Part shown: one piece after another, positions 1 through 12,300 of the stretch | Layout of the letters: every line of letters begins with the position of its first letter | Numbering within the stretch: the first letter of the stretch is position 1 | NCBI GenBank assembly: GCA_949130485.1 | Contig: OX422196.1 | Span: 923,388 to 987,387 of the forward strand | DNA: 64,000 nt | Direction of reading: 5' to 3' | DNA from: Agelas oroides | Lineage: Eukaryota; Porifera; Demospongiae; Agelasida; Agelasidae | The notes under the pieces: generated by a model | Seen by the model: the letters and a program-made list of their open reading frames with translations, nothing else | What the model was told of the DNA's origin: nothing | Database searches by the model: none | Position numbers and translations under genes: made by a program

Positions 1-266
1 GAAAACAGTTACTCTGATTTGTCTTGAGTATACTTTCTTTTCCTCCCCATTCCTTGGGCCTTTACAAACTTTGATCTGCTGACAGAGTTAGAGAAGATTT
101 GTCACCTAAAAACTAATTTTCTCCTCCTCAGTCTTCAGAGGACAGGAAGTCCACTGGGGCAGCCCCTGCCATTGTGTCTGATTTCCTGTGTGTTGTCCAT
201 GACTGTGAAGTGCTGTGTCAGCAGGTAAGTCACATGCAAGTCTGCAATGAATGCCTGCCTATTTGT

Positions 267-332
<66 letters not shown>

Positions 333-3300
333 CGTGCATGCGTGCGGCGTGCGTGCGTGCGTGTGTGTCTGTGTGTGTGTGTGTGTGTGTGAGTGAGTGA
401 GTGAGAAGGGGATAACAGTTGCTACCTCTGAATGTGTGTGCAACAGAGATGACACTGCTAGACCACAACTACCCAGTGTGCACCCCCAAACTTAGTATCA
501 GTCTGACACTTTGTGGCAGGAAGGCATCATCCTCTAAGTTTGCCTTCTTTCAAAGTTCAACATTCAAGGTTCAAGGTTCAAGGTTCAAGACTCTCACATG
601 TTTGCTACATGAGCCCCTGGGACATATGCTTACAAAAACGAAATGCAGCTATAATGTCATCTTCCAACATTGTACAGTGCTAGCAGCCTCATTTTCAGCC
701 GTGCTATTGCATTCATTATGTGAGATGTTTCATCGGGTGGGTGTCCTTGAATTGTGTGGTTTTATACACATGCATGTTTTTAGTATTACTGCAGTAATAC
801 TAAAATGGTGTCCACGGGCTAAAAAGTTTATGTGTGCGTAATAGCTACTCAAATAGTTACATGAGAAATACTTGATTCAAATTTGCATATACATGTACAA
901 TAAATGCTATTGGGGGGGGGGGGGAGGGTTGGGGAGACAAATGACAGTTAGTGATTACTTTATTTAGAATGCATAATTATGCAATAATCTAATTGAGCAG
1001 TTTTGGGTAGTGAGTTCTGGGTAGTAAGTGATACTTTGTTGCAAGGTGATGTATTGACAGCTCAGTAACGGACACAAGCCACGGCAATCTGCTCCAGTCT
1101 CCACTCCCAGTTGCTCTTCTTGGTAAAGATATCACAGCCTGTTGTGTAAAGCGCTGGAACAGGATAGGTCACTGTTCTACAACGATATTCTTCAGTGATA
1201 GGACTGGTACATTCTGCATGAAAGAGGTATGGGGGGATTCGTTGGGCGTTGTAGTCGCACACATATTCCCATTGGCAATCGGAATTTCCAAATATCTGGT
1301 TGGAGTGTGCATTGCCACACACTTTATTCTGTGGGTCCATCCTGGAGTGAAAGTTGCTAAGGAATTGTGCAGAGGGTTCATCAAATCTGCCTGGCAAGGT
1401 GACATTCGCACTAATTTGAAGGGAAGGTGGAGTCATATCGAGCTGGTGTTCATAACGACTCATAAACTCACAGAGTGTTGGAGTAGTGCAGTTTCTTTCT
1501 TCAGTTGGTGTGATTTGTGTGCTATTGCCAGTTGAACTCGGCTCAGTTGACATTGGCTCAGTCGAAGTTGGCTCAGCTGAAGTTGGCTCAGTTGGCTGTT
1601 CACTACTTGGGGCACCACACACAGATAGTGCCAGCACTACTCCTACAAGTACCAGTCGCAGGATGATTGCCTGTGGGGATGCACTTGTAGAATAAGGCCT
1701 TCAGATATACATATACTGAAGCCAGCACTCACTAGACACAAATGAGCATGCAGCAGCCTTACAGCTCTAAGCAATCTTATTCACACTACTGGCTCATGCA
1801 TTTGTGCTCTTCCATAGCAGCAATCTATACTAGAATGCACACAAAAGGATGCACTCACTGCTATGCAGCTCTCTGCATACTGGTACTTAGCAGCTCTCTG
1901 TATACTGGTACTTAGCAGCTCTCTGTATACTTGTATACTGTACACTTGTACTTAACATGCATTGTTATATTATGCATGCAGAAATAGCTCGCCTCGTTCG
2001 GTCATTCTAAAGCCACAACTACCAAGTGAAACGTAAACACTATACTTACTATACTATACTATACTGTAGTACTATACTATACTATACTATACTATACTGT
2101 AGTACTATAATTATTTGTAGCAGTTAATTATTCATACCATCGTTGCTTTCACACTTCAAGTTGCTTCTGCAAAGAGATTATAACATACAAGGCTGCAGTA
2201 GTAAATTTCGTGCAGTGTTGTTCTTGAGCTTTGGCTGTTTTTTGTTGTCTCAGACTTGCATCAGCCTACTTTATATAGGCAGCTTGTTCGTTAATGGACA
2301 GGGGGTATTTCTGTTTCACACAAGTCTGCACATCCTCTCTATTCTAAAACTTGTGCAATACTCTGATGCAGACGTGTTAAATGTTGGATGGATAATTGTG
2401 TAGTGAAACTACTATAGTAATGTGTCATGGGTCAGGCATGTGGATAGATGAGTAAAATGTATGGAAAGTGGATCGAATGTAACACCTTCCATTCCCCAAT
2501 GTTGTTATACATTATTGGGAGCAGGAGATGGGAAATATAAACAAATTTCCCCGTTTGTTTGTTTGTTGTTTGTTTACCACCACATGAGTATAGTTGCTTT
2601 TCACCTCCTTGTTGTCTTTTAATCATTATGTGACACGGTAGATCCAAGTTTATTAATAGTAGTGCTATACTCACATCTTTTATCTTATGTTGTTTATGTA
2701 TAAGATTATGCAATTAGTGTATGAATATGCACAGTACTACATGGCTAGGACCCCCCTCCCCACATGCAGCACACATACACCATGGATTAGTGTATGAATA
2801 TGCACAGTACTACATGGCTAGGACCCCCCTCCCCACATGCAGCACACATACACCATGGATTAGTGTATGAATATGCACAGTACTACATGGCTAGGACCCC
2901 CCTCCCCACATGCAGCACACATACACCATGGATTCTCTTCACTTGTGGATATTTTTGAAGTGTCTTAGAAGGGGTTATTGTTCAAACATCATATGACCTG
3001 TTTCACATCACATTGCACGTATGCCAATATGATTTCATCACGGACACTGCATGGGTTGATCTCTATCATCACGGACACTGCATGGGTTGATCTCTATCAT
3101 CAAATTCATCTGAACCTGTAGGCTCACACTGACCCATGATGTAAGCTAAATACACCCATGCTTGGTATGTATCTCCAGTGATCCTATCACTGCATTATCT
3201 TCACCTACTAGCACCACCAAGTCTATAATCAAAAAATTGAAGCAGATTGCTACGTAATCTCGTTCCCAGACCTCTTTCAGTGCGTATATATATCATATAA

Positions 3301-6300
3301 TACTGAAAGCAACCTTCACTGGGGTTGGTTTTGGTCCTTCATGCAACTGAGACTCTACGCTACACAGCCAGTCGCAATGTCTAGGCAAAAGCATCCCATC
3401 TCACAATATGCAACTGGATGGTCAGGATTCTGCCCTGCTGCTGTCACAGGTCTTATACTCTTGAACACCGCTGCAGCTTATTCTGCTTGGAACTTTGCCT
3501 CACATTGGAAATAGACTTGGATGTTTTGAGACAAAAATAGAGACGACAAAAATGAAAAGGCTGGCTCTTACTGGGAATTGAACCCAGGACCCCTGACTTG
3601 AGCTGCCAGTGCTCCAGCCGCTGAGCTACAACAACCAGACAACCACTAGCCTCACAATGCGAGTGGCTGCTAGGTGTGTGACTGAGGCACTCAGTATCAA
3701 TTGTGCAGTACATATAGAGGATTGTGAAGGCTGGTGGTTGTCTGGTTGTCATAGCTCAGTGGCAGAGCACTGGCAGCTCAAGAAGCTTATTGCTTTGATT
3801 GTGTCATATTATGTTTAGACAGTGCATCTTTCATCTAGATCTTCCATCAGCTAGCTATATCATCAGAGTATGGAGATAACATACACTTTGCATACTAATT
3901 TAGACTGCAATTGTATATACAACAGTGAACAATCATGTATAAGGAGGCATAAATATAATAGTTACTACATCTCTAAAAGCTAGTCAAATATGCAATACAG
4001 TGGACAATCATGTATCAGGAGACATAACTACATCTTATTACACTAACACCACAATTATGATGCAAAAGAATGGTTCTGTAATGTATTGTCCATCTTGTTT
4101 CAGTCGCACTTCAAACTGCAGGTACAGGAGACAGGAACCTCTTCAAGTCTCCATGACCATATGGCATCTTGGATTGAGAATGGGTTACAGTTCTGTGTGT
4201 TGCTATCCAGCGTCAGCACTGGGATTTTGTAGTAGACAGGCGTGCATTCGTAATAGGTGTTTCTACAGTCACCACGTGTTCCTGTTAGTCCTGGTGGAGG
4301 AAGGCTATGTGAGCAGTCAGCGTGCCACAGGTACTGTGGGATCCTGTTTCGATTGTAGTCAGATGTGTAGTTCCAGGAACAGATTGGTATACCTTCAGGC
4401 ACGTCTGGCAGTGTAAGGTTGCAGCCATTAACAAGGCTTGAGTTACACATATCTGGGATCTCCTTGTACAGTATAACATTTCCATGGAAAAACCTGTATG
4501 TGTCTACGTTGTTCAGAAGGTCACCAAGTGTTGCATTGACTGCAAGATGAAGTTTCGTGTTGCTGTCTTTTACAGTGCTATGGACTGTAAAATCAGATAC
4601 TGGAGAACATGACAGATCGCCCATCAGAGGACATGCACTGCTTTTCACTATGATATTAAGCACAAACAACGCTACTACGATAAACACCATTTTGTGGGAT
4701 GTCGGTTTAAACTGGTTCTTTGTTACGAGTCTCTCTTGGCTGTGCTGCAGATTTGTAGTTAATGGCTTATATACCAATTTTAATCGAGGGACCCCTATAT
4801 TTCACCACAGTGGAAGGCAACCATAGCAGGATACCATTATGGAAGTTGCACCCCGTTTGTTGAAGGGGTTAGAGGGTTGGTATTACCTAGTCCAGTGTCT
4901 AGGAACTGATAACGACAAGTGTGTGTCCCCCACAGCAGAAGAAAATATTGATGAGCCAGATTACCAGTTGTTTTGTCTGTTTACATAATATTATTTTCAG
5001 TATAAATGTATATCCTCACATTACATCACACGAGATTATACACTTTTAATGGCCCTTTGGGGGAGATGCAGCACCTCTGCAATACTTAACACACTATCAG
5101 TGGAGGAAGTGAATTGGTAGAATATTATCATCTATTTGTGTTAACAAAAACTAGTCTTATCTACTTGTAACAAGTTTAGGAATACTTCCTTTCCCCCTTG
5201 CCATGTCACTGCACTGTGATGTCATGGAGGGCCTGGGTTCTAACCTATTTTAGAAGTTACACCACCAGCAAAGACTATTTCACCTCAAAGTCTTGAGCAG
5301 GAAAAAAAAACTTCAAAAAGGGCTGGTGGCAAGCTCTTGGGATCAAAGCTATCACTCTGTGCCCGCATAAAGCTTCTCTGGGGCAAGTATACCCACACAA
5401 TTCAGTTCAGAGTAATACACTGTTTGCTATTGAATGTTGGTGTACAACTTGGCAATTATTGCCAGCTTTTTTTTTATGATACTCATCGCGATGTGCAGCC
5501 GTTTTGGCCACACATCTTGGTGGTGCTCTGTGGTAGCAGAAAGTTCTCTCTCTGCATGTTAGCTAACATACAACACCCAGTTAGCTACTGCATTAGGTAT
5601 TTTGTTGTTGCTGTTGTTGTTTTTGGTTTGTTTGTTTTGTTTTCTAGTGACACTATGAATATCATCAAAGGCTATGAATATTGCTGCGTTAAATACAAAA
5701 TGGGGCGTGGTCCGCGCTCCAAACGCGCGATAACTCGCAGTGCTCAATCGCACCTGACTGCGGCTACAAAAGATGGAGCACAGATAGAGAAGCACTTCAT
5801 GGGTATACACGGCCAGAAGGAATAGGCTACCTTGTACGAGCGGTCTTTTATGGACGGTCAAATTTTGAAAACTTTTGAACCAAAATCTGACCGTCCAAGC
5901 AACTGAAAGCGACGAACGATACTCTAGATCGACAGTTTTCAACGTACTCGAGGGCCAGACGGAGCGTTTTGCTGCAAACGTTGTTCGGTTTTTGAGAGAA
6001 ATAGCCCGTTGTCCAGTAAAACTGTACACACCTCACGACTTTACGCCTCGGTAAAATTACGACAGCCAACGATATTCAAAAAATGGCTCCGTCAGGCCCT
6101 GCATTGTCCATCGTTATTTTAGGTTCATACTCGACAGCACTACAGTTCAAAGTCCATGGAGAGTCGTCGTGCGCATGCGCAGTTGAACGTTACGAACAAA
6201 GTAGCTCCTCAACTCGACGCTTGCAAAATTTGGTTTGCCTTGCCTTAGATATATATATCAAGAGCACATTATGCGCTCTTGATATGTATATGCCCTGGAT

Positions 6301-9300
6301 GTCGTAGCGAAACAGTTTTATCGCCGGACTACGCTCGCTTGTTCACAGAACCATAGATAATAGAGTGACTCTACTATCAGAGAACCGAATGTGTCTTATC
6401 ATGGCGTACGGTAGTACGCCATATGTAGGGATGACCCCGAAAAAAAATGGCCGCCACATTAAAAGTGCACAAATAACACGCTCGAAATGTCTTCGTTAGA
6501 TTAGTCAAAGGCCTGTATGAGCTATATCAGGCATTATCGAGTGTTTTCATGAGCAAAAAGACTGTTAAGTTTGCTGGAAAGTATCGCTAAGCACCAGACC
6601 GGCAAGTCGCCAAAACGGACAAATCGTCTATCTTCTGACTTTCTTCTTCTTCTTCTTCTTCTTCTTCTTCTTCTTCTGCCTTTCACCGCGATAGCACGAT
6701 AACGGCTGGAGCTTTTACAACGATTCAAACGCAAAACAACAGGATAAATCACTAAGTATTGCACCTGCCACTTATCGGTCTAAAAGAAAGAACTCAAACT
6801 TGTCGGCGATTCTCAGGTAATCTCACACTTACGCTAGCTGCTACACGCCATTTTGCTTGAATTAAATATTACTCATAATTACGTCACCAGGGTTCAACTG
6901 AGCACGTGGTTCAGTACTTCGTAGTACAGAGAAGGTGAGAATTGAGTGTTGCAGTTTGCAAATCTGATTTCGTGGATCAGTTGACGTGGTTGTGCTGCAC
7001 TTTACATCGAACGCAATATGCATAATGTCCGCAAGAAACGAGCGCAGGACAAGCAGAACTACCTGCGAAACAAAGGGGAATAAAAGGCAAGCGTCCCGTA
7101 ATAATTACTGGAAGGACCCGGAGAAACACAGGGCATCTTCCCGGGCGTCCTCCTATGCCTGTTATTGGAAGGACCCTGAGACGAAAAGGGCGTCCTCCCA
7201 TGCCTGTTATTGGAAGGACCCTGAGACGAAAAGGGCGTCCTCCCATACCCGTTATTGGAAGGACCCTGAGACGAAAAGGGCGTCCTCCCATGCCCGTTAT
7301 TGGAAGGACCCTGAGACGAAAAGGGCGTCCTCCCATGCCTGTTATTGGAAGGACCCTGAGACGAAAAGGGCGTCCTCCCATACCCGTTATTGGGAGGACC
7401 CTGAGACCAAAAGGGCATCTTCCAGGGCATCCTCCCATACCCGTTATTGGGAGGACCCTGAGAAAGGAAGGGCAGCTTCCCGCATATCCTCCCATACCCG
7501 CTATTGGGAGGACCCTGAGAAAGGAAGGGCAGCTTCCCGCATATCCTCCCATAGTAGTTATTGGAGGAACCCTGACAAAAAAAGGGCAGCAGCTCGTATG
7601 ACTAATTTGAAGGCTGCAAAAGCCAAGCTCAAGTGGTATAGACGGTACTATGCCAGCTAGTGTTTTAACCATCAAGTACTTCATATGACTTAGAACACTA
7701 GCCACTGATATTCAATTTCAAGTTTTATTGTCAACTTTCACATTTCAAATTTGCTTGTTATAGTCATTTACATGCATATAGTGCACATACAATGTTTACT
7801 GCGAGTTGATGGTAGCACTTTGGCTGGTGTCTTCTTAACATCCTCCTTTTGTGTTGTGCCTGAGTCTTCATATTCTTCCAACGAAGCAAGTGGCAGCCTA
7901 TTGGTAGCTTGGTATACTCAAACTCTAGTAGCACCGAGTCAACAGTGCATGGCTTCATTCCAAACTTCTGCACTAGATGTGGCCACAGAACTGGCAGTTG
8001 TTCAGCTCCACAGACCCCTATGCGTTCGTTTCAAACCCATTTAGACTATAGCTACTCACCATGCATCAAACAGTTCTGTAATGGGGTCTTACGACTCAAT
8101 ACTCTGGTGACAGTCTATGGAGGGTTTTTCGGTGAACCCATTAGTAGTCCACGTGAAATGAGCACAGGATTTATAAGCTTGCATGCAAAGCCTTATTAAA
8201 CTCATCTGCTTTTCACTTGGTTTTTATGAGGCTTTGCTTGGACTGTACTTCTAAACCCCCCGAAGTTTGATGTTTGGATTGACGATTTCACTTCAAAGCG
8301 TTTGAATTTATGACAATTCTTAGCTCTTTCTACTATCATACTGTACACACCATGCATCTTCCCCTCGGCCTACCCTCCCATGTCACTTCTGTCTTACCAT
8401 TCCTAAAAAGCAATACAAAAAAAAAAAAAAGAGCAGGAACAAGTCACAAAAAAGTTTTCTGAATGAAAACAAGTGCATGTAGGGATGGAACCCTCAAAAA
8501 CCAACCAAACTAGATGGGAATGACACCACAACAATTTCACACCATCCCTACATCTTGTGCCATTTTGCCAACTATGCACACCAGTAAACTCTCTAGCCTA
8601 TTCACACCCACTAAATGAATACTAGCTGTAGTTAGCGCTGCTCATTCCACAGCCTTTTACATAAAGACAATCCATATCTGCCATGTTCAGCAGCAATAAA
8701 ATTTCACAACATAACTTACTCCAACAGACCCAGCTCATGCACTCGACAGTTTCTGCATTCAAGACTAGTCTCACAAGCCAGACCCTTTCCGTTCCACAGT
8801 GCAGATCGCTTTCAGTATCGGCACGCAGAGGAAGGCACTAAGAATCGTCATAAATGCTTTGAAGTGAAATTGTAAATCCAAACATCAAACTTCTTCCCTC
8901 TGTGTGCCACATACTGAAAGTGATCAGTGCTGCGCAGAAAGGGTCTGGCTTGCAAGACTAATTCAAGACAGACCATACCTGCCATTCTCAGCATAGCAAC
9001 TACATCACAGCCACCCACAACATAACTCACCCCCCATGCACATCAACATGCACTCCACACCCAGCACTACCCATCCCACTGCCTTCCACAACCCTCCTAT
9101 GAACACAACTAACAAACACAAAGCATAGTTGGCAAAATGGCACAAGATGTAGGGATGGTGTGAAATTGTTGTGGTGTCATTCCCATCTAGTTTGGTTGGT
9201 TTTTGAGGGTTCCATCCCTACATGCACTTGTTTTCATTCAGAAAACTTTTTTGTGACTTTTATATTACACCCCAAGATGGGACCTGCGTAATAATATAAT

Positions 9301-12300
9301 ATAAATAATACGCAGGCCAGAGGAAGCGTTGGACATCCAATCTGAGTTGATATTAATTCGTTAATGGCATGGTGCACTTACCCCATGAATGAAACTTTGG
9401 TACACCAACAACTCTCCCTTCACCAGCTACACCACTGTCACCCCTCACAGCGAAGCGCTTACATGACGTCACACGTTCAATATACCTACGTATAAAATCA
9501 TTGCTACGTGTATTGAGCGCGCTACTGTGCTTCGGGCTAATATTATGCATGTAACGCGCGAGTATAAAGCAGGTGAAGGCGTGCCTTTGTTGATAAACTG
9601 ATGTCTGGCTCCTCCCTTGGGGGTATTAAAAGCTTTTTTAAGAAACCACAAAACTCTGAACTCTAAGCCTTTCTACTTCAGGTCTTGTAGCTAAGTAGCA
9701 CCTAAGCCTACTAACAAAGATTTCACCTATGTATAGCACTGAACTCTAAAGTGTTCGAGCCAAGGTAAACCTGCAGCACTAACCTCCTATGAACATCTTT
9801 GTTACTTTGCTCATACATACCATAGATAATCTACGCTACGTAATGTTACGTAGTCGCCGCGCAGCACGTCTCGGACTTTTATGACAGTGGTGTCTTGTGA
9901 TTGTGACAATATACTTTTATTATGCATGTGGTAAAAAAATAATTAAGCTTATACAGCAGTAGCTACTAATACAGTCCTGCTGTCTAAATCTCACTACGCA
10001 CCCCAAGTTGCTCAAAGTAATATTCCTATGGTGCGGGGATGGTTTAAAATGAAATGAAATTATAGTTATATAACATAAAATAGGAAGAAACTTTACAATT
10101 CATTTGCCGCCTGGAGCTGGCCCAATACATTTGCACCCCTCGGTGACGACCGTAGGCTGGCAGAACCATTCTCCTCTCGGGAGACCCTGCCCACTGCTCT
10201 CTTCGACTACCGGTAGCCTGTGGGTCATGAGAGTCTTCGGATCATATTCCCGAGGTCTGGCTATAGCATTTTGTTGAGATGCAAGTTCGTCCTGATCGTA
10301 ATACTTCAGTATCAGGACTCGTTTCTCAACTGACACGCAGTCTCCTACAACTTTTTTGCCGTCAACCATCCTGTCGGTGTAGCAGTATGCATTGGTGCAC
10401 GTTGTAGAGATCATGACGGCTGGGAAGCGGTTCGGATCAAAGGAACAGTGGTACTTAACGCGACAGTCGCCTCTTGCATAGGGGGATTGTGCCTCAAGGT
10501 TTGCCACGTATTGTTTGCAGATTTCCATCGCCTCTGACTCACTGGAAAAATTCGCATTCCAAAGTGCAAATGCACTGGAGTTTAGTTGGTCGAATACCAT
10601 GGTCATCAGCCGTTGTCGGTCCCATATTGCTGCGAGGGGTGGGTCGACGCTTTCGGAAGAAACGGTGGTCGGCTTCACCGCTTGTAGCGTGCTGTCCTTC
10701 GAATTCGAACTCAGCGATGTGGGCGCGGACAGTACGCTTCCTGTATCAGCAAAAATAAGGAGTAGTAGAACAAGAAGGGATAGCATGCTTAGCGATAAAG
10801 CCAGCTGGGTTTCTTCTGCCGTTACTGATCTAGAAACAAAACGCTGGCCATACGCCCGGAATGGAAACTGAAAATAGATGTGATGCACAAGGGGATTTCC
10901 ATTTAAATTAAGACATCAGACATCAGTGCAATGGACAATGGCTCGTCTATTTATTCATTTATTTTTTTCTATGCCTTCTATGCCACAGATACCTTTGCTG
11001 TTTCATGATGTTATTCGACCAAACTTACCAGTCTTGACTCTAAGAAATCCAAGTATTATGGAAGGTATATCACAGTAGCTGAGTATATCAGTCTATAGCC
11101 TCGTTTCCAGGCCTTCTGCAAGAGAGCGGCCATGAAGCCCCCCATATCAGGAGCTTCAGGTTAATTCTTGACGCTCATGATCAGTTGGGATATATTTGGC
11201 ACAAGCCTTGCTTGGTGACCATCAATATTTATCTGTGTTGCATCACAGGCAATGCTCACAGGCAACGCTGGACAAATCCTAGTTATAGCTTTAGAACCTT
11301 CTTCAACTTCTTCTGTACTGTAGTTTATATAACCTTTTGCTACGTCTAGAACATGCGGTCATATTGTGCAAACTAGAGGAAGGAAATTTGATGCATGCAG
11401 ACTGGATTCTTACCATCATACTGAGACATAGGCTATGATATCATATATGCTCTTCTGTACAGAGAGTCTGAAGGAAACCACAAGCCAACTCAAAGAGCTA
11501 ATTCCAAAATGTGCAACATGTATTGTCGGCAAAATTTCTCAACACTGTATCCAGAATCTTGAACCTGCACACACCATTCCAAGACTATATCGCAGGACTA
11601 ATCGAGAGGTACATAAGCTATATAGTTCTCAATTTTCTGATGATGTTAGTATTTTCTGTTGGCTTTAATTTAGCCTTATATGGGTCTACCTCAGCTTTGA
11701 TACCAAAATAGTCAGTTTCCTGGTAGGTCACTGGTTTGGAGTTCAGTAAAACCGTGCATTAACGGTTTGTCGTGTGTAGGAGTTCGCAACACAGTCTCAG
11801 TGTCTATATAAACATGTTATGTTGACAGCATTGTACACTTTTCCTCCTAGAAAGCTATGCCTTCAATATAAACACATCATTATATGTTATCCTCATAACA
11901 TGAACTATGCAATGATGCATGCACTTATTTCAAGCTTCATGCACCATTGAATGCAGGCTTGTTCTTGTCTAGGTACCCCAAAAGCCATCAAGTTATGTTG
12001 GTAATATTCTACGACCATTGCTAGGAATTCTGGAGGAACTCCCTGATCAGTACAGGAAGGAATGGAGTTGCAATATCATTGAAGCAGTCAGTGAGAGGTA
12101 TCTCGGGGATTCCTTATTGGTCTCTAAAATATTTTAAGCATGCTATCATATTGGGGCCTTCCCAACACCAGGATAGACATTCTATTAACTTCCTTCTCTT
12201 TTCCTTGATGAAATTGTTTATACATACAGATACTTTGAGATCACTTCTGAGGTCCTGACGTCTGTCAAACGAACCGAAGACAGCTTACTGAAGCTCAAGA

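Larger units (their letters stand above)
1671..4099. repeat. Tandem repeats between IL-17-like genes A and B
   Basis: No coding exon seen apart from the proposed ATG exon of gene A. Contains TACTA-type repeats (about 2038-2105), a 73-bp unit repeated three times almost identically (2713-2931), a 28-bp direct duplication (about 3038-3095), and two tRNA-like segments listed separately. Confidence 0.8.

Noticed and set aside
135-468. ORFs encoding Thr-His or Val-Cys repeats
   Set aside because: Translations of the (GT)n microsatellite; similar ORFs at 23201-23554, 28405-28727 and 33800-34116 are the same artefact.
5337-5825. 162-aa plus-strand ORF
   Set aside because: No recognisable domain, crosses sequence of differing composition, and no splice or homology support.
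6977-7705. 242-aa minus-strand ORF over the 45-bp repeat
   Set aside because: Mirror of the repeat array; composition (GMGGRPFRLRVLPIT) has no family resemblance and no start-context support.
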